The translations under genes were made by a program, and so were the position numbers. 64,000 bases of DNA from Lactobacillus sp. ESL0700. Its GTDB lineage: Bacteria; Bacillota; Bacilli; Lactobacillales; Lactobacillaceae. This document shows positions 9,058 to 20,372 of the stretch, piece by piece (position 1 is the first letter of the stretch; each line of letters begins with the position of its first letter). The stretch covers positions 1,809,001-1,873,000 of the forward strand of contig NZ_CP113930.1 in NCBI RefSeq assembly GCF_029392095.1. Direction: 5' to 3'. The notes beneath the pieces are model-generated. The model saw only the letters and a list, made by a program, of their open reading frames with translations, did no database searches and was not told the origin of the DNA.

Positions 9058-11067
9058 TTGAAACTTTTACTTTTAACAGAAAAAGCTAGTGCGGCGAAGA
9101 ATTTTGCCAAGGCATTAGGCGGTCTAAGTGGCAGCTTCAATCATGACAGCTACCAAATTGTCCACGCTCACGGTCATCTTTTACAATTCAAGGAACCACA
9201 CGAAATGGTTGCTCAGGATAAGGCCGCCAAATACAGTGACTGGCACGACTTGAGCAACTATCCGTGGAACTTGCTCGACTTCACTTGGGAAAAAGAGGTT
9301 ATCCCTGGTATGCAAAAGACCTTGGCTAATATTAAGCATGCAGCACAAAAGTGTGATGCGATTGTAATTGCAACTGATGATGATCCGACGGGCGAAGGTG
9401 ACCTGCTCGGCTGGGAAATTGTCAACGCTATTAACTGGCACAAGCAAGTTTTTCGTATTCGTTTTGCCGATGAAACAAAAGCTAACATCAAAAAGGCCTT
9501 GTTGCAAAAAGTCGACGTCACTAATCAATACCAACAAGGCGAGTTCTTAGAAGCAACTGGGCGCGAACGTTTCGACTTTGCCTCAATGCAGCTGTCGCGC
9601 ATTGCCTTGATTATCGCCAGACAAGCTGGATTTCAACCCAAGACTTTGCGATTAGGACGCCTCAAGTCAACCATTGTTAATCAGGTTTACCAGCAAGAGA
9701 CAGCTCGACAAAATTACGTAAAAAAATCCTATTACGAAGTGCGCTTTCATGATGCCAACCAGAATACTTTTACCCAAGTTAAAAATGCCAAATTCATGAC
9801 ACCAGACCAAGCTAAACTAGAATTATTAAACTTCCACGATTCCGCAATTGTTGTTGATGATAAAATCGCCAAACACCAAGCACCGCCAGACCTGCTTGAC
9901 CTAAGTCACCTTGCAATTTTAGTTGGTAAAAAAGGCTATGCTTCCAAAGAAGTGCTTGCAACTTATCAAAAAATGTACGAGGCCGGTATTTTATCCTATC
10001 CCCGAACAGAAGATACTAAAATCACGCAGGAACAGTTCGCAGAATTATTGCCGCTAGTTAAGCAAATCGCTCGAGTTACCCACATTGACCCCAAGCTACT
10101 TACGCACACAACAATTCGGCGGAAGTTTTTAGCTAAAAATGCCACTCACGGCGCTAACCGACCAGGTCTGAATGTGCCGCAAAGCTTAACGGAAATCGAG
10201 CAAAAATTCGGTAACTGTGGTCGGGCAATTTATGTAGCAGTTGCCAAAAGTTTTTTGGCGATTTTAGCCGAAGATTATCTTTACGACCAAGAACGAGCTC
10301 ACCTTGCCGACTATCCCAAATTCACCTGCACAATTAATTTACCTCGCAAGTTGAATTACAAGCTGATTTTTGATGAAAACGACCTCAATGATACACATGC
10401 TAAGCAAGTTTTACCATTTGGTCCAACTGCGCAGCCCTTTGTCTACGAAGGCCACAACCCCAAGCCTAAGGCACCAACACACCGATTTATTATTGATTTT
10501 CTTAAAAAAGACAAAATTGGTACTGGGGCAACTCAAGAACAAACTTTAGCCAACATCTCAACTGGTAAAGGTGCGCTAATTAAAAATACTAAAGAAAAAT
10601 ATTCGCTCACCTTTCCCGGCCTAATCCAATCAATCTTGTGCGACCAAACTTATATTGCCTCTCCCCAAGTTACCGAGCAATTACAAAACACGATGAAAAT
10701 GGTCAAACTAGGCAAATTTGACTATCGCAATGTGCCGTTTTTGATTAATCAAATTGTTAAGCATGACTTATTAATCGAGCAAAAGAATGCGGACAATTTA
10801 AAGAAAAATCCCCAGCTAGCTAAACTGCAACCAGCTAACAAGCATGCGTTTACGCCTAAAACTAAAGTTACGGGAACTTGGCGTGGCAAAGATGTCGCAA
10901 TCAATCAAACTTGGGGCAAACATACTTTTAACGAGCGCGAACTTCGACAGCTTTTTGCCAGCAAGTCAATTACATTCGTCTTAAATAAGCGGACAATCAC
11001 TGGTAAGTTGGCTAAGCAAACTTACCGCGGCCATCAATTCATAGGATTTAGGGCAGACTTTAACTAG
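9058..11067 (+). CDS. topB: DNA topoisomerase III
   Basis: A 669-residue type IA topoisomerase that passes single strands to decatenate DNA. The TOPRIM domain is at the N-terminus (LLLTEKASAAKNFAKALGG; the acidic ATDDDPTGEGDLLG near residue 105) and the catalytic tyrosine lies in GILSYPRTEDTKI near residue 320. The start is TTG at 9058, with AAGGA seven bases upstream. There is no zinc-finger tail. Chromosomal and plasmid-borne forms both exist in lactobacilli; here it stands alone between relics and the second Rgg cassette. Confidence 0.93.
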   Translation: MKLLLLTEKASAAKNFAKALGGLSGSFNHDSYQIVHAHGHLLQFKEPHEMVAQDKAAKYSDWHDLSNYPWNLLDFTWEKEVIPGMQKTLANIKHAAQKCDAIVIATDDDPTGEGDLLGWEIVNAINWHKQVFRIRFADETKANIKKALLQKVDVTNQYQQGEFLEATGRERFDFASMQLSRIALIIARQAGFQPKTLRLGRLKSTIVNQVYQQETARQNYVKKSYYEVRFHDANQNTFTQVKNAKFMTPDQAKLELLNFHDSAIVVDDKIAKHQAPPDLLDLSHLAILVGKKGYASKEVLATYQKMYEAGILSYPRTEDTKITQEQFAELLPLVKQIARVTHIDPKLLTHTTIRRKFLAKNATHGANRPGLNVPQSLTEIEQKFGNCGRAIYVAVAKSFLAILAEDYLYDQERAHLADYPKFTCTINLPRKLNYKLIFDENDLNDTHAKQVLPFGPTAQPFVYEGHNPKPKAPTHRFIIDFLKKDKIGTGATQEQTLANISTGKGALIKNTKEKYSLTFPGLIQSILCDQTYIASPQVTEQLQNTMKMVKLGKFDYRNVPFLINQIVKHDLLIEQKNADNLKKNPQLAKLQPANKHAFTPKTKVTGTWRGKDVAINQTWGKHTFNERELRQLFASKSITFVLNKRTITGKLAKQTYRGHQFIGFRADFN

Positions 11068-11075
11068 CAGAACGC

Positions 11076-11918
11076 TTATTTATACTTTACATAAAATTTC
11101 TGCAGTTCCTCACTATATTCTGTCATCCCCGTAAATGCCAAATTGGCAATAACGGCCTTACACTGCTCCAGCAGTTTTTCATCACCAGTTCGGTGATACA
11201 TAATTATATTTACCATGAATTGCAAGATGTTTTTAAAGAAAAATGTCTCTGGGATTACTGCAACTTGGCCTGCATGTTCAATAAAGAAGTCTGCCTCATC
11301 CTCACGCTGATTTTCAATGCACTGAATGACTAAATTAGTAATCAGTCCCAGAGTAATTGCCTGCAACTTTACCTTTGGAGAATGAATGAACTGCTTAACT
11401 ACCCTCTTAGAAATAATTAAATTACTATCAATATCAAATAAACCCATGTAATTGCAGTACAAAGTCAGACTTGTTTCATCAAAATCTGCAACCTTAAAAA
11501 TCAATTGTTTTAAGGCTTGTTGTTCTTCTGCTGGCAGCTTTTCATCCGTTATTTCCGCAATTTCTGCATCAATGTAGACCAGATCATCTTCCTTATCCGC
11601 AAAATTGCTTTCTTTAAACATTCGTCTGATTTTACGTAAGTCTTCAACTGAATTTTTATAATTTGCTTCCGCTGCTAAATTAAACAGCTGGTTTTCTCGT
11701 TCCTTGTCCGTTTCTTGATCCTGATTAAGTTGCTTAAAAAATTTATCCGGTGAAATATTATTGTGGTTCAATAGCAATAGTAGGTCTTCCGCCGTAATCC
11801 GATGAACATTCTTTTCAACTTTAGAATAATAAGAAGGACTGACAATATCGCCAACCCACTCCTTTTGTGTTTTTAAGCTCTCTAAGCGGTACTTTTTTAA
11901 TAGCTCTCCAATAGTCAC
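11076..11918 (-). CDS. Rgg/GadR/MutR-family transcriptional regulator (copy 2)
   Basis: About 280 residues with the same N-terminal HTH and helical C-terminal layout as the regulator at 5328-6173. I start it at the GTG at 11916-11918 (MTIGELLKKYRLES), because this aligns with the paralogue's start and has AGGGAG nine bases upstream. The longer ATG at 11960 would add 14 residues (MSYSQVNQ...) lying inside the shared operator region, with no ribosome site. It diverges from the MFS gene at 12048. Confidence 0.85.
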   Translation of the reverse strand: MTIGELLKKYRLESLKTQKEWVGDIVSPSYYSKVEKNVHRITAEDLLLLLNHNNISPDKFFKQLNQDQETDKERENQLFNLAAEANYKNSVEDLRKIRRMFKESNFADKEDDLVYIDAEIAEITDEKLPAEEQQALKQLIFKVADFDETSLTLYCNYMGLFDIDSNLIISKRVVKQFIHSPKVKLQAITLGLITNLVIQCIENQREDEADFFIEHAGQVAVIPETFFFKNILQFMVNIIMYHRTGDEKLLEQCKAVIANLAFTGMTEYSEELQKFYVKYK

Positions 11919-11962
11919 TGTCAGATACTCCCTGAATTGATTAACTTGCGAATACGACATTT

Positions 11963-11984
11963 TGTATCAAATACGACACTTTTA
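11963..11984. promoter_or_regulatory. Putative Rgg operator (copy 2)
   Basis: TGTATCAAATACGACACTTTTA corresponds to the palindrome at 6197-6216. A second half-site, AATACGACATTTT, lies at 11951-11963, giving two direct AATACGACA elements. Confidence 0.5.
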
Positions 11985-12047
11985 CTTTCTCCTATTTTAA
12001 CTCAAATATACTAAATATATGTTAAATGAAAAAAGGAGTTATCAATC

Positions 12048-13304
12048 ATGGGCGTTTTCTTAAAGAACAAAAATTACCGTAAATTATCATTTGCTAGCTG
12101 GCTATCAACTGCTGGCGATATTCTCTTCTACTTAGCACTGATGACCTATGCTAGCAAATTGCATAATTATACGTTAGCCATCTCATTAATCTCAATTACC
12201 GAAGCTATTCCGCGATTGATTGAAAGTTTAAGTGGTTATTACGCTGACAGAACTAAGAACAAGTTCAAAATGATTGTTTGGCTAGCCATCATTCGCTTTA
12301 TTCTTTATCTAATTGTTGGCTTACTGTTTGTCACTAACATTGCTGGCTGGAATCTCATTCTGCTTGTTATTGGCATCAACTTTATCTCTGATATTTCCGG
12401 AATGTATTCTGGTGGTCTAACAACCCCGCTAATTGTCAATCTTGTTGGGCAAAATGAGGTAGCTGAAGCCACAGGTTTTACTAACGGTATTTCACAAATT
12501 ATTTCAACAGTTGCCCGATTCGTTGGCTCCGTCTTACTGCTATACTTGTCATATTCCAACTTAGCAATCGTCAACGCACTAACCTTTCTGTTTGCTGGTC
12601 TGCTCTATGCCAGTGTAGGTCATAATTACCTTAAAAGTCATCCTCAAGAAGACGTTGCAGTTAATCAACAAGGCTTCTTTACCACCCTTAAGTCATCATT
12701 TAGTCAAATCAAAAAGGCCAACGGTCTGCTAACTGTCATCTCAGTTATTGCCTTACTAAACGGTATCTTGATGACCCTTGAGCCACTAATTTCAATTGTT
12801 GTTGCTGGGAATAAGAGTATGTTAATTGGTACTTATACCTTTACTATCGCTCTAATTGGGGCTGTAGAATCAATCGGCTTTGCTCTTGGCAGCGCTATTG
12901 GAACCACCATTTTTAAGAAAACATCATTATTTGTCAATGCATTGATTGACACGATAATTAGTGCAGGGACCACATTGGCCATTATCAACAAAAACATCAT
13001 TGCTACTTTAATTTTTATTACCTTGCTTAGTTTCTTTGCTGGTGTTGCCAGTCCTAAGATGATGCAATGGCTTGTTTCATCAGTTGACCGCACGATTTTA
13101 TCTTCGTCAGTTGGCGCTTTAAATACAATTTTACAAATTGCTGGCCCATTAATGACCGCCATTTTCACCAGTATTGCCAGTGCAATTGGCATCAACTACG
13201 CACTATTTGCTTTAATCATTGTTAGTGTAATTGTCTTCGCCATTATTCTTTACGTGATGAATAAGACAAAAAAGACAGTGGCAAATGTGCAACCAGCAGA
13301 ATAA
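12048..13304 (+). CDS. MFS transporter, Rgg-linked (copy 2)
   Basis: 418 residues, 12 membrane helices, beginning MGVFLKNKNYRKLSFASWL. It aligns without large gaps to the MFS at 6275-7534, sharing long blocks such as YASKL, SLISITEA and GMYS. AAAAGGAG precedes the ATG. Divergent pairing with an Rgg regulator repeats the arrangement 6 kb upstream, so an ancient tandem duplication of the whole cassette is likely. Substrate unknown. Confidence 0.85.
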   Translation: MGVFLKNKNYRKLSFASWLSTAGDILFYLALMTYASKLHNYTLAISLISITEAIPRLIESLSGYYADRTKNKFKMIVWLAIIRFILYLIVGLLFVTNIAGWNLILLVIGINFISDISGMYSGGLTTPLIVNLVGQNEVAEATGFTNGISQIISTVARFVGSVLLLYLSYSNLAIVNALTFLFAGLLYASVGHNYLKSHPQEDVAVNQQGFFTTLKSSFSQIKKANGLLTVISVIALLNGILMTLEPLISIVVAGNKSMLIGTYTFTIALIGAVESIGFALGSAIGTTIFKKTSLFVNALIDTIISAGTTLAIINKNIIATLIFITLLSFFAGVASPKMMQWLVSSVDRTILSSSVGALNTILQIAGPLMTAIFTSIASAIGINYALFALIIVSVIVFAIILYVMNKTKKTVANVQPAE

Positions 13305-13315
13305 CTCATTAATCT

Positions 13316-13350
13316 AAAAAGACGAGACTTCATCAAACCTCGTCTTTTTT
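13316..13350. terminator. Bidirectional terminator
   Basis: AAAAAGACGAG and CTCGTCTTTTTTT flank a 12-base loop between the convergent MFS gene and the 94-aa gene. Confidence 0.8.
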
Positions 13351-13634
13351 TAGTTTTGTAAATCTTCTTGAGAAATTTCAATTGATGGATAATGACCCAT
13401 ATCTGGCAAATAGGTATCTACTGGGCAACTATAAATCATGTAAAATTCGTCATCGTTTTTATGCCCATTTAATTGCGTAAACTTTTGCTTGGCTAATTGA
13501 ACATCACTTGTCACATAAACTACACTAACAACACCAATTGGTTTATTTTCCTTTTGTTCCACATTTCCTTTAAGAATTAACTTCAAATTACCATCTGGCT
13601 TTAATGCCATCTCTACCATTTCATCAAAGCTCAT
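13350..13634 (-). CDS. Conserved-looking hypothetical protein, 94 aa
   Basis: A soluble protein with no recognised domain. It alternates short strands (LKLILKG, GVVSVVYV) and an acidic C-terminus, and has one Cys. It has a strong ribosome site (AGGAGG before ATG) and a terminator just past the stop, so it is a real gene. It is followed upstream by a 310-aa membrane protein in the same direction (35-bp gap), and the two may be co-transcribed. Confidence 0.7.
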   Translation of the reverse strand: MSFDEMVEMALKPDGNLKLILKGNVEQKENKPIGVVSVVYVTSDVQLAKQKFTQLNGHKNDDEFYMIYSCPVDTYLPDMGHYPSIEISQEDLQN

Positions 13635-13668
13635 TTACTAACCTCCTATTCATTAATAGCGAACAATT

Positions 13669-14601
13669 TTATTCAAACTGATCTTTTTTAATCACGCGAT
13701 AAATTGAAATTACTAAAACTAGCAACGCGCAGCCCATTGCCACATAAGCCATTGGTCCCACGCTTACCGCCGCTTGTGCCTGTGCATTTGACATTTGGTT
13801 TTCCACTGCGTAAGCCACAATCCACTTACGCATTAAAGTTGGCGTTAAGACAAAGCTAATCGTGGTCACGGCCGATGCAATCAACATTGTATTTCGAGAA
13901 TATGGTTCTCTAAAAAATTGGGCCAATACGCAAAATGCTGGTGCAATCATCAACAGCAATACCCAAATCACAATCCAGCGGCCAGCACTGCTGTTCATCA
14001 TCTGTGCGCTATTAGTCGCGTACCGATAAGTTCCCCATAGCTGTCCACCGGTCAATGTGTTAAGCAAATTCAAAAAATACGACCCCTGTTGACCATAGAC
14101 ACCGCCGCGATCAGACAATAACCCCTGCACAATTTGAAAGCCATCGGTTGACCCAGCAGACGAAAAATCAACATTGACTACTTTTTTCATATAAGTTGCC
14201 AAAAAGATAATGATTGCCCCACCAAACTGCAGAGCCCGCAACATACTTAATTTACGCGATGCCTTTAATTTAAATTCCAGACTTAAAACGCGATCTGGAT
14301 GGTGACTGCGTCCAATAAAGTAAATGCCGATCACTACCAGCACCATTAATAGAAGCAGCAACCACCACAATTTTGCCATAATGAAGAAAATTGCCAGGAC
14401 AATAATTGCAACAGCAAGATACGGACGATCAGAGAAAATCTCCCAGAAATTCAACTTTAAATGGCGATAATTTGTCCGCGTTGGCACACGCAGCTGGCGC
14501 GACTGCACGTCAGAATTTTGCACAACTTTGTTCTTATCTGCCTTACTTTTTACATATTGTTTACGATATTCACGCCTTGTTATGCGCGGATCTTTCCCCA
14601 T
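13669..14601 (-). CDS. Hypothetical polytopic membrane protein
   Basis: 310 residues. A basic cytoplasmic N-terminus (about 1-50) is followed by two close membrane helices (about 58-95), then helices near 120-140, 210-230, 240-260 and 280-302. The extracellular loop between about 140 and 205 is Gly/Ser/Asn rich. I do not recognise a functional family. ATG is preceded by AAAGGATGAGG. It is divergent from the MFS gene at 14737. Confidence 0.7.
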   Translation of the reverse strand: MGKDPRITRREYRKQYVKSKADKNKVVQNSDVQSRQLRVPTRTNYRHLKLNFWEIFSDRPYLAVAIIVLAIFFIMAKLWWLLLLLMVLVVIGIYFIGRSHHPDRVLSLEFKLKASRKLSMLRALQFGGAIIIFLATYMKKVVNVDFSSAGSTDGFQIVQGLLSDRGGVYGQQGSYFLNLLNTLTGGQLWGTYRYATNSAQMMNSSAGRWIVIWVLLLMIAPAFCVLAQFFREPYSRNTMLIASAVTTISFVLTPTLMRKWIVAYAVENQMSNAQAQAAVSVGPMAYVAMGCALLVLVISIYRVIKKDQFE

Positions 14602-14736
14602 AATGTCCTCATCCTTTCAGAAACACTATCCTAACATGTTTGCTAACCAAATTTCTTGTTTTTAGGAAATTCTTAGCAATTTTTATGTGCTAAAATAGAA
14701 AAGATTAATATTTTTTCATATAGAAGGATGATCATT

Positions 14737-15972
14737 TTGACAAAATCTTACAAGTTACCAGCTGGGTGGCATAAATCTTTCTATACCCTCTGGCTCGGCT
14801 GCTTTATTACAGGTATGGGCTACTCAATGACGATGCCCTTTATTTCTTTATTCATTGCTGACCTTGGTCATTATAGCAAGCTACAAATCAACCTATATTC
14901 TGGGTTAGCATTTGCCATGACCTTCATTGCCCAAGCAATCGTTTCCCCTTATTGGGGCAACCTTGCTGACCGCAAGGGGCGCAAATTAATGTGTATGCGC
15001 GCCAGTGGCGTCATGGCATTAACAATTACCTCTATTGGCTTCGCGCCCAACGCAATTTATATTATTGTTATGCGGTTTATTCAAGGAGCATTTTCCGGCT
15101 ACATTAACAATGCCACGGCTTTAATTGCCGGCGAAACTCCGCGCCAACGCAGCGGTTGGGTTATGAGTCAAATGATGACTGCCGGAACCGCCGGTAACTT
15201 AGTCGGACCACTTCTTGGTGGTGCCTTATCTAGTTTCTTTGGTAATTGGTTAGGTGGTGTCTGGGGCTACCGAATTCCGTTTTTCATTACGGGATTTCTA
15301 ATGTTCTTGGTTTTCCTCGGTTCTACATTCCTCGTCCATGAAGAATTCACACCTATCTCTCGTGAAGAAATGAAGCCAATGAGCGAAATCATGCACACCT
15401 TGCCCAACTTAAAGTTGATTGTCGTAATGTTCATTACCACTTTACTGGTTCAAGCTGCCAACATGTCAATTGACCCAATTGTTTCGCTTTATGTCAAATC
15501 AATGATGCCTAACAGTAAGAACATTGCCTTTGTTGCTGGGGTTGTTGCTGCAACACCTGGTCTTGGGACGCTACTTGCTGCATCAAGTGTGGGCCACAAA
15601 ATGGACGAAATTGGCCCCTTGAAGATTTTGCGTTTAGGTTTAATTGTTGGTGCTGTTCTCTTTGCCCCAATGGCCTTGACCCATTCACCGTGGGTCTTAG
15701 CTGGATTAAGATTCTTACTTGGAATTGCCAGCGCCGCAATGCTACCAGCAGCCCAAACAGTCTTAACTCTTAACACACCAACGGAAAGCTTTGGCCGGAT
15801 CTTTAGTTACAATCAATCGTTCCAAGCAGTTGGTTCTGTCTTTGGTTCCATGATGGGATCAATTATTTCCGGTGTCTTCAATTATGCGACTGTCTTTTGG
15901 ACAACTGGCTTTACCCTATTAATCAATTTCATTCTGATTATTTTCTTCAGTTTAAAAAAACAAAGTAAATAA
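14737..15972 (+). CDS. MFS multidrug efflux-type transporter
   Basis: About 411 residues, 12 helices, with the antiporter motif A in the first loop (GNLADRKGRK, about residue 75) and motif C-like GNLVGPLLGG in helix 5. These features mark DHA1 drug/proton antiporters (PmrA/NorA group). I choose the TTG at 14737 because AGAAGG lies nine bases upstream; the ATG at 14728 would touch the SD. An extended -10 (TGCTAAAAT) lies at 14689-14696. A strong terminator follows. Confidence 0.85.
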   Translation: MTKSYKLPAGWHKSFYTLWLGCFITGMGYSMTMPFISLFIADLGHYSKLQINLYSGLAFAMTFIAQAIVSPYWGNLADRKGRKLMCMRASGVMALTITSIGFAPNAIYIIVMRFIQGAFSGYINNATALIAGETPRQRSGWVMSQMMTAGTAGNLVGPLLGGALSSFFGNWLGGVWGYRIPFFITGFLMFLVFLGSTFLVHEEFTPISREEMKPMSEIMHTLPNLKLIVVMFITTLLVQAANMSIDPIVSLYVKSMMPNSKNIAFVAGVVAATPGLGTLLAASSVGHKMDEIGPLKILRLGLIVGAVLFAPMALTHSPWVLAGLRFLLGIASAAMLPAAQTVLTLNTPTESFGRIFSYNQSFQAVGSVFGSMMGSIISGVFNYATVFWTTGFTLLINFILIIFFSLKKQSK

Positions 15973-15987
15973 CATTTAATGGCATTT

Positions 15988-16025
15988 AAAAAGTCTGGTC
16001 ACAATATCTGTGATCAGACTTTTTT
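15988..16025. terminator. Terminator between convergent genes
   Basis: AAAAAGTCTGGTCACA pairs with TGTGATCAGACTTTTTT; it serves the MFS gene and probably the phosphatase gene on the other strand. Confidence 0.85.
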
Positions 16026-16054
16026 ACTTTCTGAAAGGGTAGTTAATAAGTTGA

Positions 16055-16885
16055 TTACTTATCTGCTGCTTTTTTACCAGCGTTGAAATACTTCAAATCG
16101 CCAACAGGTCCTGCTAATTTAAATTTACCATTTTTGTAAACTAATTTAGTAACAGCATCATTAGCTATACCAACGCCTTGGTATTCTGGGTAGTCTTGAG
16201 CTGACAAGAACATATTAATCGCCATCCCTGAACTAACTACAAGAACATTGCCGCCCTTCTTTTGTTGTTTCTTAGCAATTGCAGTCAATACGGCTGTCAT
16301 TCGCTTTTGAACAGTTGTTGATTGCTCAGCGCGATATTGTTCTGGCAAAGTCGTGTTCAATTTATTAGCCTTGTCTAAAGCATAATAACCATCTTGCATC
16401 TTGTTTTGGAACAATTTGCCTGTTTTTGCTTGGAAGTCAGCTACATCCTTATAACCATAGTACTCTGCGATTTCTGGGACATTCTTGCCAATATCCTGTC
16501 TACCTTCATAACTACCATAGTTACATTCGCGCAAACGTGGATCAATCTGTAATTTAATCTTCTTATTGCCAGAATAATCCAAAGCACCTTGTGCCGTCTT
16601 TTCTTGACGAGTTAAATCACCAGAATATGCTGCTCTAAATTTAACTCCTTTTAAGCCTAAGCCAAGGTATTGTGCACCTTTAACACCATTATCAGTCAAA
16701 GTGAAATCACTCCAGCCTTGAGCAAGGTGCATTACATTAGCCGTGGTTTCTCCATGCCGTGCCAAATAGATTGTTACTGGCTTATTAGCTGCTTTATTGC
16801 TTTTAGCTTCGGTCACATTTGCACCAACTAAAAACAAAGTAATTACGCTAACAAATGAAATAAGTGTTTTGAGCCATTTTTTCAT
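16055..16885 (-). CDS. Secreted histidine phosphatase family protein
   Basis: 276 residues. A signal peptide (MKKWLKTLISFVSVITLFLV...EAKS, cleavage near residue 27) precedes a histidine phosphatase (phosphoglycerate-mutase-like) domain. The catalytic RHGET motif is at about residue 44, RECNYG follows, and a second-half VVSSGMAI segment stands where the second catalytic His is often found; in this copy it reads SSG, not SHG. It is probably an extracellular phosphatase. It ends the beta-glucoside operon strand, 13 bp after the GH1 gene, and may be read from it. Confidence 0.85.
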   Translation of the reverse strand: MKKWLKTLISFVSVITLFLVGANVTEAKSNKAANKPVTIYLARHGETTANVMHLAQGWSDFTLTDNGVKGAQYLGLGLKGVKFRAAYSGDLTRQEKTAQGALDYSGNKKIKLQIDPRLRECNYGSYEGRQDIGKNVPEIAEYYGYKDVADFQAKTGKLFQNKMQDGYYALDKANKLNTTLPEQYRAEQSTTVQKRMTAVLTAIAKKQQKKGGNVLVVSSGMAINMFLSAQDYPEYQGVGIANDAVTKLVYKNGKFKLAGPVGDLKYFNAGKKAADK

Positions 16886-16898
16886 AATTATTTACCAT

Positions 16899-18362
<1,464 letters not shown>

Positions 18363-18368
18363 TTAATA

Positions 18369-20351
18369 TTATTTTAAAGCCAACAGTTTATCGGCAATCT
18401 TGACTTGACCGTCTGCAATTACCTTAACTTCATTATAATCCTTTGAGTTGGTTACGATCACAGGTGTGGTAACAACATAACCTGCCTTTTTAATTGCATC
18501 AATATCAAATTCAATTAATGGCTCGCCAGCTTTAACAGTTTGGTTCTTTTTGACTAAGGTCTTAAAACCTTTACCATCAAGTTCAACTGTATCCATCCCA
18601 ATATGAATCATCACTTCGGCACCATTATCAGACTTAAGTCCAATAGCATGTCCCGTTGGGAAGACCATTGCAACTGTCCCATCAACTGGCGAACAAACTT
18701 TGCCATCACTTGGTTCAATTGCGACTCCTTGACCCATCGCACCACTTGAAAATACTTGGTCTTTAATATCTTTTAAATCAACAACTTCACCAGCTAATGG
18801 TGCAACAACATCTTCTGGAGTTACATCAACTTTAGGAGCTTCATCTTTAGCTTCTACATCTGCAGCAATTGTTTTAACTTCACTATTAGCATTGTTTTCA
18901 GCAGTAGCAACACCTGCAGGAACAGGTTCACCATCAAGTGGAGCATCAACGCTCTTTTTACCAAATAACATTTGTAAAACAAAACCTAAAACTGTGGCAA
19001 TGGCCATCGCCATCATCAGGCCGTAAACTGTACCGTCAACTCCATTTTTACCGATTGCGTCAGGAATTGAGAATACACCCATTCCGGCCATGATAAAGCA
19101 CTTAGCACCAACGCCACCGATGATACCACCACCGATTGCGGCAGCAATACAACTGATAATAAACGGCTTTTTACGTGGTAAAGTCACACCGTAAATAGCT
19201 GGTTCAGTAACACCGAAGATTCCTGAAACAAAGGCAGGAATTGCCAAACTACGAGTTTTTTCATTCTTAGTTTGGAAAATAATTGCACCAACTACCCCGG
19301 TTTGAGCAAATGAAGCAGCTAATGAAAGAACAAGAATTGGGTCATAACCTAATGCGGCAATGTTGGTCATCATTGTCGCAACAAAGCCCCAGTGAACACC
19401 GAAGATAACAAATACTTGCCAGAATGCACCCATCAAGATACCTGCAAGAATTGGACTAAATGTGTAAACAGCATTCATCAAGGTAGCAATGGCATCACCA
19501 AGCCAAGTAGCAACTGGTCCAATGACAATAAAGGTAATTGGAATAGTAATTAATAATACCGCAAATGGTACCAAGAACGTTTTAACTACATCAGGAATTA
19601 CCTTTTTAGCCACCTTTTGGACTTTTGAAGCAAACCAAACGGCGATAATAATTGGAATAACTGATGAAGTATAGTTCATCGAAATTACCGGAATCCCCAA
19701 GAAAGTCATGTGGACTGGCGATTGAATGAACGTTCCCTTAAATAAGGTATATAGCGCGGTCTTGCTGCTAGCCATAGCAACAATGGTTGGGTAACATAGG
19801 GCAGCACCAATTGTCGCACCCATGTATTCACCTACGCCAAATTTCTTACCGGCAGTAATCCCCAGGATAACTGGCAAGAAGTAGAATAAACAGTCACCAA
19901 TTGCATTTAAAACAATGTATGTACCTGAAGTTTGTGCTACCCAGCCAAATGCCAAAAACATGGCATTGAAGCCTTTAATCATTCCGGCCGCACACATCGG
20001 TCCAAGCATTGGCGTGAAGATACTGGAAATCATGTCGATAAACTTATCGGCAAGACTCATATTGCTGGTATCAACATAATCATCAGCAACTGTGCCACCA
20101 TCTGAAAAGCCACCAACTTTAATCAGTGTGTCGTAAACAGCAGCAACGTTATTTCCGATAACTACTTGATATTGACCGCCCGACTTAACTAATGAGATAA
20201 CCCCATCAGTAGCCTTCATTGCGGCATCATTAGCCTTCTTTTCATCCTTCAACTTAAAACGTAACCGTGTCGTACAGTGAACAACGCTAGCAACATTGTC
20301 TTTACCGCCGACATTGGCAATAATCTTTTGACTTAAATCTTCGTAAGCCAT
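18369..20351 (-). CDS. bglF: PTS beta-glucoside transporter EIIBCA
   Basis: About 660 residues. EIIB comes first (phospho-cysteine in HCTTRLRF, about residue 26), then a ten-helix EIIC (about 105-460), an Ala/Glu-rich linker, and EIIA (phospho-histidine in MIHIGMDTVEL, about residue 580). It imports and phosphorylates beta-glucosides such as cellobiose, salicin or esculin. I start at ATG 20349-20351 (MAYEDLSQ), preceded by AGGAGG. A longer frame to 20417 would run through the terminator hairpin and is rejected. Confidence 0.93.
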   Translation of the reverse strand: MAYEDLSQKIIANVGGKDNVASVVHCTTRLRFKLKDEKKANDAAMKATDGVISLVKSGGQYQVVIGNNVAAVYDTLIKVGGFSDGGTVADDYVDTSNMSLADKFIDMISSIFTPMLGPMCAAGMIKGFNAMFLAFGWVAQTSGTYIVLNAIGDCLFYFLPVILGITAGKKFGVGEYMGATIGAALCYPTIVAMASSKTALYTLFKGTFIQSPVHMTFLGIPVISMNYTSSVIPIIIAVWFASKVQKVAKKVIPDVVKTFLVPFAVLLITIPITFIVIGPVATWLGDAIATLMNAVYTFSPILAGILMGAFWQVFVIFGVHWGFVATMMTNIAALGYDPILVLSLAASFAQTGVVGAIIFQTKNEKTRSLAIPAFVSGIFGVTEPAIYGVTLPRKKPFIISCIAAAIGGGIIGGVGAKCFIMAGMGVFSIPDAIGKNGVDGTVYGLMMAMAIATVLGFVLQMLFGKKSVDAPLDGEPVPAGVATAENNANSEVKTIAADVEAKDEAPKVDVTPEDVVAPLAGEVVDLKDIKDQVFSSGAMGQGVAIEPSDGKVCSPVDGTVAMVFPTGHAIGLKSDNGAEVMIHIGMDTVELDGKGFKTLVKKNQTVKAGEPLIEFDIDAIKKAGYVVTTPVIVTNSKDYNEVKVIADGQVKIADKLLALK

Positions 20352-20372
20352 ATTTCCTCCTAAACTAGGCAA

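Noticed and set aside
11919..11960. ATG start adding 14 residues to the second Rgg regulator
   Set aside because: No ribosome site, and the extension lies in the operator region; the paralogue starts at the aligned GTG position.
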